A DNA stretch of 12,526 nucleotides from Candidatus Sodaliphilus limicaballi (GTDB lineage: Bacteria; Bacteroidota; Bacteroidia; Bacteroidales; Muribaculaceae). Location: NCBI GenBank assembly GCA_018065815.1, contig JAGHSP010000058.1, positions 1 to 12,526 on the forward strand. The letters run 5' to 3'. Numbering within the stretch: position 1 is the stretch's first letter; every line of letters begins with the position of its first letter. This document shows, one piece after another, positions 1-6,084 of the stretch. The position numbers and the translations under genes were made by a program. The notes under the pieces were generated by a model. It did no database searches. It saw nothing but the letters and a program-made list of their open reading frames with translations, and was not told the DNA's origin.

Positions 1-53
1 GTTAATTAAAAATTAGTTGTTTATTAGTAAATCGTTTGTTTCAGTTTATGCGG

Positions 54-85
54 TGTAAATTTACAAAAAAATGTTTATATAAACA
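54..85. promoter_or_regulatory. Two adjacent AT-rich palindromes upstream of mlaD-dnaA
   Basis: TGTAAATTTACA (54-65) and TGTTTATATAAACA (72-85) are both perfect palindromes, with centres 19 bp apart. GTGTAA at 53-58 also has an inverted partner TTACAC at 93-98. They lie about 115 bp upstream of the promoter candidate at 178-207. Such sites could bind a dimeric regulator or be easily melted DNA, but AT-rich sequence produces palindromes readily, so a function is only inferred. Apart from these and the promoter I see nothing else in 1-244, and no gene end. Confidence 0.35.
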
Positions 86-177
86 AATAAAATTACACTG
101 ATCGCAAAAAAAAGTGTTTAGCCCATGAAAAGGATATATTAAAAACTAAAACAATATTAAAAATAGCATTAGAATTA

Positions 178-207
178 TTGCTAAATGAAAACTTTGTAGT
201 AACTTCG
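178..207 (+). promoter_or_regulatory. Bacteroidota-type promoter candidate for mlaD-dnaA
   Basis: TTG at 178-180 and TAACTTCG at 200-207 are separated by 19 bp. This fits the Bacteroidota primary sigma factor pattern (-33 TTG/TTTG, -7 TAnnTTTG), with one substitution in the -7 element (TTCG for TTTG). A start site near 212 would give a 5' leader of roughly 30 nt before the ATG at 245. The call rests on motif and spacing only. Confidence 0.55.
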
Positions 208-244
208 CATCTTGAAACAAAATGTAACGTAGAATAAAGATATA

Positions 245-1141
245 ATGAAAAAAAATATTCTCATTGCTGTGACGGTGCTGGTAAGCTTGTGCTTGCTGGT
301 GTGGGGTATAGAATTCTTGAAAGGTATTAACATGTTTAAACCGTCTAATTACTACTATGCCAAGTTTGAGAAAATAGATGGCTTATCACAGGCTTCGCCG
401 GTTACTATCAATGGTTTCCAGGTGGGACTTGTGAAAGAGATCAACTATGACTATGAGACAAACATGATCTCGGTGATGATGAGCCTTGATGACGAGTTGA
501 AGATTCCTGCGGGCACAACAGCGTCTGTGGAATCCTCGCTTACAGGCACATCGACTTTGAAACTCACGCTGGGTGACTCAAAGCAATATGTCGAAGTGGG
601 CGGAGAACTCCAAGGTGTTGCTCCCGCTGGACTCATGGAACAGCTTGCAGGCAACACATTGCCGCAGGTCAACAATATTCTTCCCAAGGTGGATTCCATT
701 ATGGGCAACGTCAATGGACTGGTGGGCAATCCTGCGCTTGCACAATCGATTGCGCGTCTGGATGCCATCACGCTTGAACTGGCAAAAAGCTCGCAGCAAC
801 TCACTTTGCTCATGAACAACCTCAACAAGAACGTGCCTGGCGTGATGAATAATGTGAACGGCATCACCTCTAATTTATCGACAACAACAAGCAACCTTGA
901 TGAGTTCACAACCAACCTCAACAACATGCCTCTGGACTCAACTGTAAACAACCTCAACAGCGCCATTGCTAACATACAGTCGCTCACCGAGAAACTGAAT
1001 GACAAAAATTCCACTGTGGGGCTGCTGCTCAACGACAAGTCGCTGTATAACAACGCCGACCATGCCGTTGCAAGTCTTGATTCATTATTTATTGACATCA
1101 AGAAGAATCCCAAGCGTTATATTAATGTAAAGATTTTCTAA
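245..1141 (+). CDS. mlaD: MCE/MlaD family protein, lipid-transport substrate-binding component
   Basis: This 298-residue protein is anchored by one N-terminal membrane helix (about residues 4-24). An MCE domain follows at about 37-115, starting with the family-typical YYAKFEKIDGL and SPVTINGFQVG segments. The C-terminal half (about 130-298) is polar, helix-prone and rich in Asn and Leu, with repeated NNLN/NLNN units, as expected for the extended part of MlaD-like proteins that forms a hexameric tube or lipid shuttle. It ends in KKNPKRYINVKIF, a type of ending seen in Bacteroidota MCE proteins. MCE proteins bind phospholipid or other hydrophobic molecules in the periplasm and usually work with an MlaE permease and MlaF ATPase; neither gene lies in this window. 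The start at 245 gives a complete Lys-rich, hydrophobic anchor. dnaA follows 31 bp downstream on the same strand, so cotranscription is likely. The family call is firm; the transported substrate is unknown. Confidence 0.9.
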   Translation: MKKNILIAVTVLVSLCLLVWGIEFLKGINMFKPSNYYYAKFEKIDGLSQASPVTINGFQVGLVKEINYDYETNMISVMMSLDDELKIPAGTTASVESSLTGTSTLKLTLGDSKQYVEVGGELQGVAPAGLMEQLAGNTLPQVNNILPKVDSIMGNVNGLVGNPALAQSIARLDAITLELAKSSQQLTLLMNNLNKNVPGVMNNVNGITSNLSTTTSNLDEFTTNLNNMPLDSTVNNLNSAIANIQSLTEKLNDKNSTVGLLLNDKSLYNNADHAVASLDSLFIDIKKNPKRYINVKIF

Positions 1142-1172
1142 TCAAGGTTTAGTCGGTTTTCGTAGTAGATAA

Positions 1173-2567
1173 ATGGAAAAATTAAAACAACAATGGGAAC
1201 AATGCCTTAATTTCATACAAGGCAAACTCACGGCCGAGCAGTTTGATGCTTGGTTCAAACCCATTAATGTTGTTCGTTTTGAAAATAATACAGTCACATT
1301 ATCTGCTCCCTCGCGATTCTTTGTTGAGAAAATCGAAGAGCAGTATCTGGATTTGTTGTCGTCGGCCCTTCGTCAAGCATTTGGCAACTCAATAAAACTC
1401 ATATACAGCTATCGCGTTGCCGACAGGACCGTCAACGAGACCGATGATGGCAGAAGCAAAATTCTTAAAAATAAAGAAGCCAAAAACGGTTCATCGGTTA
1501 GCAATCCGTTTATTGAATTAGCACCCGACGAGATTGATCCCCAGTTGAACCTGCGCTACACTTTTGACAACTACTGCGGCAGCAAGAGCAACCAACTGGC
1601 AATAAGCATAGGCCAATCAGTCTCAGAAAATCCTTATTCAAGCCCGTTTAACCCGATGTATATATTCGGGGCAACAGGCGTGGGCAAGACGCACCTAATG
1701 CAGGCTGTGGGCATCAAGATAAAGGAAAACATGCCACAAGCCAGAGTGTTGTATCTGACTGCACGTGTGTTTGAGAACCAGTACACAACAGCGGTTAGAC
1801 AGAACAAGGTCAACGACTTTATCAATTTCTACCTGAGCATCGACGTGTTGTTGCTTGATGATATACAAGAATTTGCTGGTAAGACTGCAACACAGAACAC
1901 ATTCTTCCACATATTCAACCACTTGCACAATCACCACAAGCTATTAATCATGACCAGCGACTGTCGCCCAAGTGATATGGAGGGAATGGTTCCGAGGTTG
2001 ATTTCACGTTTCAAGTCGGGAATGACCGTTGAACTGGAGAAGCCTGACTACAACCTGCGGCGTGAGGTACTTTACCGCAAGGCAATGCAAGACGGACTTG
2101 ACATTCCCGGCGAAGTGCTCGACTATATCGCTACACATGTTACTGACAGTGTGAGAGAACTAGAGGGTATAATAATTTCACTGCTAGCTCATGCCACGAT
2201 GTTGAGCCAGGAAATCACAATAGACTTGGCACACAATGTGATAAGTAATAGCGTGCACGTCAACAAGCGTCAACTCACATTTGAAAAGCTGGCCGAGGCC
2301 ATTGCTGCGCATTTCAACATTGACACCGATTTACTTTACGGCAAGTCGCGCAAGCGTGAGATAAATGACGCAAGGCAGTTGCTCATGTATTTTGCAAAGA
2401 AAGAGATTAATCTCTCCTCTACAAACATAGGTATGCGCCTGTCAAGGAACCATGCGACTGTGCTTCATGCATGCAAGCAGATTGAACAGCGACTCACCGT
2501 AGAGAAAAATTTCCAGAGCGAGATAGCCGAGATTGAAAAAGAACTCAAACTTGCTGTCCAAGCCTGA
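1173..2567 (+). CDS. dnaA: Chromosomal replication initiator protein DnaA
   Basis: DnaA binds DnaA boxes at oriC, forms an ATP-bound filament, melts the origin and helps load the DnaB helicase. All four domains are visible in 464 residues: domain I (about 1-85, with the family-typical segment WEQCLNFIQGKLTAEQF), a short linker (about 86-115), an AAA+ domain with Walker A GATGVGKT at 166-173 and Walker B LLLDD at 226-230, and a C-terminal DNA-binding domain carrying the signature RNHATVLHACK from residue 425. The position equivalent to the base-contacting Asp of E. coli DnaA (in RDHTTVLHA) is Asn426 here. The length is normal for the family. The gene follows the mlaD-like gene by 31 bp, has no clear promoter of its own, and is followed by a hairpin terminator 24 bp after its stop. 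I see no DnaA-box cluster (TTATNCACA) in the neighbouring gaps, so the origin is not evident here. Confidence 0.98.
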   Translation: MEKLKQQWEQCLNFIQGKLTAEQFDAWFKPINVVRFENNTVTLSAPSRFFVEKIEEQYLDLLSSALRQAFGNSIKLIYSYRVADRTVNETDDGRSKILKNKEAKNGSSVSNPFIELAPDEIDPQLNLRYTFDNYCGSKSNQLAISIGQSVSENPYSSPFNPMYIFGATGVGKTHLMQAVGIKIKENMPQARVLYLTARVFENQYTTAVRQNKVNDFINFYLSIDVLLLDDIQEFAGKTATQNTFFHIFNHLHNHHKLLIMTSDCRPSDMEGMVPRLISRFKSGMTVELEKPDYNLRREVLYRKAMQDGLDIPGEVLDYIATHVTDSVRELEGIIISLLAHATMLSQEITIDLAHNVISNSVHVNKRQLTFEKLAEAIAAHFNIDTDLLYGKSRKREINDARQLLMYFAKKEINLSSTNIGMRLSRNHATVLHACKQIEQRLTVEKNFQSEIAEIEKELKLAVQA

Positions 2568-2590
2568 CAGAAAATAAAGAGCTTATAGTA

Positions 2591-2627
2591 AAAAAGAGGC
2601 GTGATTTGCATCATCACACCTCTTTTT
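2591..2627 (+). terminator. Intrinsic terminator after dnaA
   Basis: Arms 2591-2605 and 2613-2627 form a 15-bp stem with one C-A mismatch (2600/2618) and a 7-nt loop. The 3' arm ends in TTTTT. The 5' arm begins with AAAAA, so the structure could also act on minus-strand transcripts coming from cvfB, although it lies about 360 bp beyond that gene's stop. Confidence 0.88.
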
Positions 2628-2634
2628 CCTATAT

Positions 2635-2646
2635 ATAGTTCAAAAA
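2635..2646 (+). repeat. 12-bp direct repeat, left copy (possible target-site duplication)
   Basis: ATAGTTCAAAAA occurs here and again exactly at 2951-2962, flanking the inverted TGTCCGGT ends. Six bases (TAGTAG) lie between this copy and the left inverted end. The length fits the 9-13 bp target duplications known for the IS4 family. Confidence 0.5.
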
Positions 2647-2649
2647 TAG

Positions 2650-2950
2650 TAGTGTCCGGTTAAAATTACGAGAGTTGTTCTAACTTCCCCCCAAACACTG
2701 CTAGTTACAACACTTTGGTATAACCGGTGCTTGGTATAGAATAAAAAAAGAAAATGATTTTTTTAGTTTATATGGCTCACGCCAAGAACCGTGCCGCGAC
2801 CAGCGAACCTCCCTTAAAATGGAGGACTCTGTCCTCAAAATGATAATACACTATCTGTGAGGTAATTCCATTTTGCTTGCAGAGCAGGCTATTTTCTATG
2901 CGAAGCATAAAAATCAAAATATAAATATTTTCTTTTTTTACCGGACAACA
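2650..2950. mobile_element. Decayed or non-autonomous insertion element (MITE-like remnant)
   Basis: TGTCCGGT at 2653-2660 is matched by its inverted copy ACCGGACA at 2940-2947, and both ends continue inward into A-rich sequence (TAAAA and AAAAAAA). Just outside lies a 12-bp direct repeat (2635-2646 and 2951-2962). The right copy begins 3 bp after the inverted end, the left copy ends 6 bp before it. The interior, about 300 bp, has no convincing coding sequence. The longest candidate is a minus-strand reading of 76 codons that runs into the end of cvfB and resembles nothing I recognise. It contains several short hairpins: GAGGAC/GTCCTC (2822-2836), TATGC/GCATA (2897-2909) and AAAATAT/ATATTTT (2916-2931). 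It sits between the dnaA terminator and the cvfB stop, where insertion would be harmless. The family is not certain; the terminal repeat and the length of the duplication fit an IS4-type transposase acting in trans. Confidence 0.5.
2822..2836. repeat. Short perfect hairpin inside the insertion-element remnant
   Basis: GAGGAC (2822-2827) pairs with GTCCTC (2831-2836) around a TCT loop. An alternative stem, CCTCC (2808-2812) with GGAGG (2821-2825), uses overlapping bases, so only one of the two can form at a time. No T-tract follows on the plus strand, so I do not call it a terminator. Confidence 0.4.
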
Positions 2951-2962
2951 ATAGTTCAAAAA
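2951..2962 (+). repeat. 12-bp direct repeat, right copy
   Basis: This is an exact copy of ATAGTTCAAAAA at 2635-2646. It starts 3 bp outside the right inverted end ACCGGACA (2940-2947). The bases before and after the two copies differ, so the match is exactly 12 bp. Confidence 0.5.
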
Positions 2963-2985
2963 CCAACAAACAAAAGAAGCAGTCT

Positions 2986-3822
2986 TTATTCTTCTGCTAG
3001 GGTCCACATCAGTCCGTCAAGCGTGATGAGTTTGAGTTTATACAACTGGCCTGTCGCTTTCTTGAAGTCTTTCTTGCTGCAGTTAAACACCTTCGCAATG
3101 TCTTCGGGCGACGATTTGTCATTAAGGTCAAGTGTGCCATTATTTTCTTTCATCCTTGACAAAATTGCCTGCGACAAGTCATCAACTCTAATTTTCTCTA
3201 TCTTGTTCAAAGTCAAGTCAATCTTTCCGTCCTCACGCACTTGCTTGACGAATGCTTTGTGCCTTTCGCCGACGTTAACCGACGAATAGGTCTCATTTTG
3301 ATACACCATACCCCAATGCAAGTTATTGACAATCACTTTGTACCCTAATTCAGTGCGCTGCACGATGAGCACGTCGACCATTTGCCTGTGGTAATAATCA
3401 GGCATCTTGTTGTCAAGAAATTTGTCAAGTTTTGCCGAGGCAGCAATGCGTCCGCTCTCGTGATCAAGGTACACGTGCACAATGTAACTGCGGCCAGCCT
3501 GCATGCGCACACGTTGTTCTCTGAAAGGAACTAGCAGGTCTTTTGCAGCAAGCCCCCAGTCAAGGAAAGCACCGACAGCATTGACAGCCATCACTTTCAT
3601 TATGGCAAAATCACCAACCACAGCTTTTGGTTGCTCGGTAGTCGCTACTGGCCGATTCTCTGAATCGTTGTAAACAAATACGTCAATAGTATCTCCAATG
3701 TGCATGCCGGGCAAAATGTATCGCTTGGGGAGCAACACCTCATTACCCTGGTCGTCAATTAAATAAAAGCCAAAGTCAACACTTCGGTTTATGCGTAAAC
3801 TGTTATATTCACCTATGTTCAT
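2986..3822 (-). CDS. cvfB: CvfB/YitL-type S1 RNA-binding protein
   Basis: This 278-residue protein matches the CvfB family, cytoplasmic RNA-binding proteins made of tandem S1 (OB-fold) domains and a C-terminal winged helix. An S1-like module spans about 1-60. The clearest S1 hallmark is GAFLDWGLAAKDLLVPF at 84-100 in the second module (about 66-135). A third module spans about 143-208 and ends in KIDLTL. The last 60 or so residues read as a winged helix (segments SSPEDIAKVFNCSKKDFKKA and LYKLKLI). In Staphylococcus aureus CvfB affects virulence gene expression and binds RNA; its role in Bacteroidota is not established as far as I know. It has its own promoter candidate (3845-3875) with a short leader and is transcribed away from the lipoprotein-rsmG operon. 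No clear terminator follows the stop, which borders the insertion-element remnant. The length is typical. Confidence 0.88.
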   Translation of the reverse strand: MNIGEYNSLRINRSVDFGFYLIDDQGNEVLLPKRYILPGMHIGDTIDVFVYNDSENRPVATTEQPKAVVGDFAIMKVMAVNAVGAFLDWGLAAKDLLVPFREQRVRMQAGRSYIVHVYLDHESGRIAASAKLDKFLDNKMPDYYHRQMVDVLIVQRTELGYKVIVNNLHWGMVYQNETYSSVNVGERHKAFVKQVREDGKIDLTLNKIEKIRVDDLSQAILSRMKENNGTLDLNDKSSPEDIAKVFNCSKKDFKKATGQLYKLKLITLDGLMWTLAEE

Positions 3823-3844
3823 GTTTCTCTATTAATTTCTTGTA

Positions 3845-3875
3845 CAAAGTTACTTATTTTTTTCATTTGACACAA
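3845..3875 (-). promoter_or_regulatory. Bacteroidota-type promoter for cvfB
   Basis: Read on the minus strand, TTG (3875-3873) is followed after 20 bp by a perfect TAACTTTG (3852-3845). This fits the Bacteroidota -33/-7 consensus. A start near 3840 would leave a leader of only about 17 nt before the ATG at 3822. Confidence 0.7.
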
Positions 3876-3912
3876 GAAATAGAGAAAATGGTTGAGAAAT
3901 TTCGCTATTTCT
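3875..3912. promoter_or_regulatory. 8-bp inverted repeat between divergent promoters, candidate operator
   Basis: AGAAATAG (3875-3882) and CTATTTCT (3905-3912) are perfect inverted copies separated by 22 bp. The left arm touches the cvfB -33 element (3873-3875), and the right arm begins just after the weak -33-like element of the plus-strand operon (3900-3903). The position suits a regulator controlling both directions, but no regulator gene is adjacent. Confidence 0.35.
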
Positions 3913-3931
3913 GAAAAAAGTAGTAACTTTA
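3900..3931 (+). promoter_or_regulatory. Weak promoter candidate for the lipoprotein-rsmG operon
   Basis: TAACTTTA (3924-3931) is one base from the TAnnTTTG -7 consensus. TTTC (3900-3903) lies 20 bp upstream in place of TTTG. Both elements are off-consensus by one base, so this is weaker than the cvfB promoter. The leader would be about 15-17 nt. Confidence 0.45.
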
Positions 3932-3952
3932 ACGTGAAAAAACAAATACACA

Positions 3953-4822
3953 ATGAAAACTAACAACGCATATCTATTTATTTTGTGCATGATGCTCGTT
4001 CTATCATGTGGAATGATGGTGGGATGTGGCAGCAGTTCATCGGCCGACAAAACTTACACCGGCGACACTGTGTCAGTAGAAATTTATAAAATGAGCGATT
4101 CGTCAAGTTTTGTGAAAAGCAGTGGAGAGCGCTGCAATGTCATTGTTGAGGCATCTGTTGCTATCCCGGTAAAATATGGCAAAAATGACGACGATGTGAA
4201 AACACTTAATGACTTGATCAACCGTTATGTCCTTGACTGCGGCGATTCGTTGACAATCAAGGATGGTGTTGCCCACATGCTCAATGGCACATTGCACCAG
4301 TATGATTTCTCTGATGCTCCCGACGACAATGAGATCATTGAAGGAGATGAACCCACCGACAACGCTGTGCAGACTTTTACCACAAGCATCAACATATACG
4401 TTATCTACAACAAATTCAACGTGTTGACACTGTGTAAAGTTGAAATGCTGAAAAAAGACGACCAGGTTTCTTCTATCTCTCACAAGTACTACAATTTCGA
4501 CATGAAAAACCATTGCTTCATTGACTTGAACAAAGTGTTCAACGAAGATGCATTATCAATGGTTAACAATGAATTGAGAAACGAATTGAAGCGCAGCAAT
4601 AAGGTCTCAAATGATGACCAACTGAACGAGTTAGGTTACTATAACATTGACAACTTAAACGTCACAAATAACTTTTACTTCGAGGACAAAGGCATCACAT
4701 GGAGTTATCTTCCTAATGAACTAGCAGTGGAGGCACTGGGCGAACCCAAGGTGACAATGCCATACGAGGTACTTGAACCTTATATCAACGAAAAGTCGGT
4801 AATTAAATACATACAGTATTAA
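3953..4822 (+). CDS. Putative lipoprotein with DUF3298/RsiV-like C-terminal domain
   Basis: This 289-residue protein starts with a charged, then hydrophobic signal sequence carrying two possible lipobox cysteines: VLSC (Cys19) and MVGC (Cys25). Cys19 fits the lipobox better, while Cys25 is followed by a Ser-rich stretch typical of mature lipoproteins. The mature part has a pattern seen in Bacteroidota proteins with DUF3298: a central beta-rich region (about 50-180), then HKYYNFDMKNHCFIDLNKVF (about 178-197), and the ending segment GITWSYLPNELAVEALGE with VTMPYEVLEPYI. Related domains occur in the RsiV anti-sigma factor, which binds lysozyme, and in PdaC-type proteins, but no sigma factor is adjacent, so neither function can be assumed. 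It should be attached to the inner or outer membrane facing the periplasm. The stop is 1 bp from the rsmG start, so the two genes are cotranscribed. The function is unknown; the family assignment is likely but made by eye. Confidence 0.75.
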   Translation: MKTNNAYLFILCMMLVLSCGMMVGCGSSSSADKTYTGDTVSVEIYKMSDSSSFVKSSGERCNVIVEASVAIPVKYGKNDDDVKTLNDLINRYVLDCGDSLTIKDGVAHMLNGTLHQYDFSDAPDDNEIIEGDEPTDNAVQTFTTSINIYVIYNKFNVLTLCKVEMLKKDDQVSSISHKYYNFDMKNHCFIDLNKVFNEDALSMVNNELRNELKRSNKVSNDDQLNELGYYNIDNLNVTNNFYFEDKGITWSYLPNELAVEALGEPKVTMPYEVLEPYINEKSVIKYIQY

Positions 4823-4823
4823 A

Positions 4824-5444
4824 ATGAAGTACATTTCACAATATTTCCCAGAGTTAAGCGAAATTCAGGTAAAGCAACTAGAAAAAGCACTAGAATTATA
4901 CCCCGAATGGAACGAAAAGATAAATGTAATTTCTAGGAAAGACATTGAAAACCTTGAAGTTAATCATATCCTTCATTCACTAGGGCTAGTTAAGTTTGTC
5001 AAGTTCACGCCTGGCACACGAGTTCTGGACCTGGGTACTGGAGGTGGTTTGCCCGGCATACCGCTTGCAATATTCTATCCCGAAGTTCAGTTTCACCTAG
5101 TTGACCGCATAGGCAAGAAACTAAAAGTTGCACAAGATATTGCTGATCAGCTGGGATTATCAAATGTGACAATACAGCATGGCGATGTGAAAGAAGTTAA
5201 AGGAAAATTTGACTTTGTGGTGAGTCGTGCAGTGATGCCGCTTAACGATCTCGTACCACTAGTGAAACGACTTATTGCGCCCGAGATGAAAAACGCTGTG
5301 CCCAACGGACTCATTTGCCTGAAAGGTGGAGACTTAACAGGTGAGACGCAAAAGTATAAGTCAGATGTTCTCATTGATGACTTGAGCAATTATTTTAAAG
5401 AAGAGTTCTTCAAGACCAAGAAAGTTGTATATCTTCCTTTATGA
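4824..5444 (+). CDS. rsmG: 16S rRNA (guanine-N7) methyltransferase RsmG
   Basis: RsmG uses S-adenosylmethionine to methylate N7 of the guanosine equivalent to E. coli G527 in the 530 loop of 16S rRNA; its loss gives low-level streptomycin resistance in several bacteria. The 206-residue length is normal. Visible hallmarks are the N-terminal segment WNEKINVISRKD (29-40), HILHSL (48-53), the cofactor loop LDLGTGGGLPGIPLA (68-82), the acidic residue Asp94 in HLVDR that would contact the cofactor ribose, and the conserved SRAV at 134-137. The ATG begins 1 bp after the lipoprotein stop. The stop overlaps the next start by 4 bp (ATGA at 5441), which suggests translational coupling to the metallo-hydrolase. 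Confidence 0.97.
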   Translation: MKYISQYFPELSEIQVKQLEKALELYPEWNEKINVISRKDIENLEVNHILHSLGLVKFVKFTPGTRVLDLGTGGGLPGIPLAIFYPEVQFHLVDRIGKKLKVAQDIADQLGLSNVTIQHGDVKEVKGKFDFVVSRAVMPLNDLVPLVKRLIAPEMKNAVPNGLICLKGGDLTGETQKYKSDVLIDDLSNYFKEEFFKTKKVVYLPL

Positions 5445-6082
5445 AAATAACAAGACTTGTAGTAAACCCGTTTGCTGAATCTACTTATGTACTATGGCAT
5501 GAGGACGGGAGTGACGCTTTTGTGGTAGATCCAGGTATGTGTGATGATTACGAGTGTGATCAATTTGCCAGATTTATTGATTCACACAATCTTAATGTAA
5601 CAAAGGTTCTCCTGACTCATGTCCACGTTGATCATGTGCTTGCTGTTTCATGGATGGTCGAGAAATATGGCGCCAGCGTGGAATACAGCAAAGATGATGA
5701 CTTCATGCGCGAGTTGATTCCAGAGCAAATTCGCTCATTTGGTCTTAAATATGAATTTAAGCAGTTTGCCGCAACAAGGTTTCTTGTCGATGGCGAAGTG
5801 TTAGACCTTAATGGAGAGAAAATAGATGTGATTGCGACTCCAGGACATTCGTTGGGGTCTTTGTCGTTTCATTCAAGCGAGAGTAAGAAAGTCATAGTGG
5901 GCGATGCTGTGTTTGCCATGTCAATAGGCCGTACCGACTTGGCTGGTGGCAACTATGAACAACTAATAAATTCTATAAATAAAAAATTAATGACGTTGCC
6001 CGAAAACACCGTCATTTATCCTGGTCATGGCGATTGTACGACCGTGGGAGAAGAAAAGAGGTATAACCCCTTCTTAAAATAG
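5441..6082 (+). CDS. MBL-fold metallo-hydrolase, glyoxalase II-like (YcbL type)
   Basis: This 213-residue, single-domain metallo-beta-lactamase-fold hydrolase has the full binuclear metal site: THVHVDH (His60, His62, Asp64, His65 in residues 59-65), His136 in TPGHSLGS, Asp155 in VVGDAVF-like context (GDAVF) and His196 in YPGHGD. SIGRTDL (161-167) and the ending NPFLK are typical of the YcbL/GloB-like group. It lacks the C-terminal substrate-binding extension of full-length glyoxalase II (about 250 residues), so hydrolysis of S-lactoylglutathione should not be assumed, and Bacteroidales generally lack glutathione. A thioester-hydrolase role is inferred. It overlaps rsmG by 4 bp and is the last gene of the operon. 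Its stop is 2 bp from the stop of the convergent AlkD-like gene. Confidence 0.9.
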   Translation: MKITRLVVNPFAESTYVLWHEDGSDAFVVDPGMCDDYECDQFARFIDSHNLNVTKVLLTHVHVDHVLAVSWMVEKYGASVEYSKDDDFMRELIPEQIRSFGLKYEFKQFAATRFLVDGEVLDLNGEKIDVIATPGHSLGSLSFHSSESKKVIVGDAVFAMSIGRTDLAGGNYEQLINSINKKLMTLPENTVIYPGHGDCTTVGEEKRYNPFLK

Positions 6083-6084
6083 AA

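Noticed and set aside
1..244. Chromosomal origin next to dnaA
   Set aside because: The region is AT-rich with palindromes, but I see no cluster of TTATNCACA-like DnaA boxes here or in 2568-2985, and skew cannot be computed from this window.
451..1113. Long minus-strand reading frame (220 codons) opposite the mlaD-like gene
   Set aside because: It lies wholly antisense to a gene with clear MCE features, its Ser/Leu-rich translation resembles no family, and it has no promoter of its own.
2715..2738. Direct repeat TTGGTATA (2715-2722 and 2731-2738)
   Set aside because: Two 8-bp copies 16 bp apart in AT-rich remnant sequence; not enough to suggest an iteron or binding site.
2773..2844. Tiny plus-strand ORF of 23 codons (begins MAHAKNRAATSEPP)
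   Set aside because: It is too short to judge, has no convincing promoter and lies within the element remnant.
2777..3007. Possible 76-codon minus-strand gene or transposase fragment in the dnaA-cvfB gap
   Set aside because: It overlaps the end of cvfB, has no recognisable motif and spans the inverted end of the element; a transposase origin cannot be supported.
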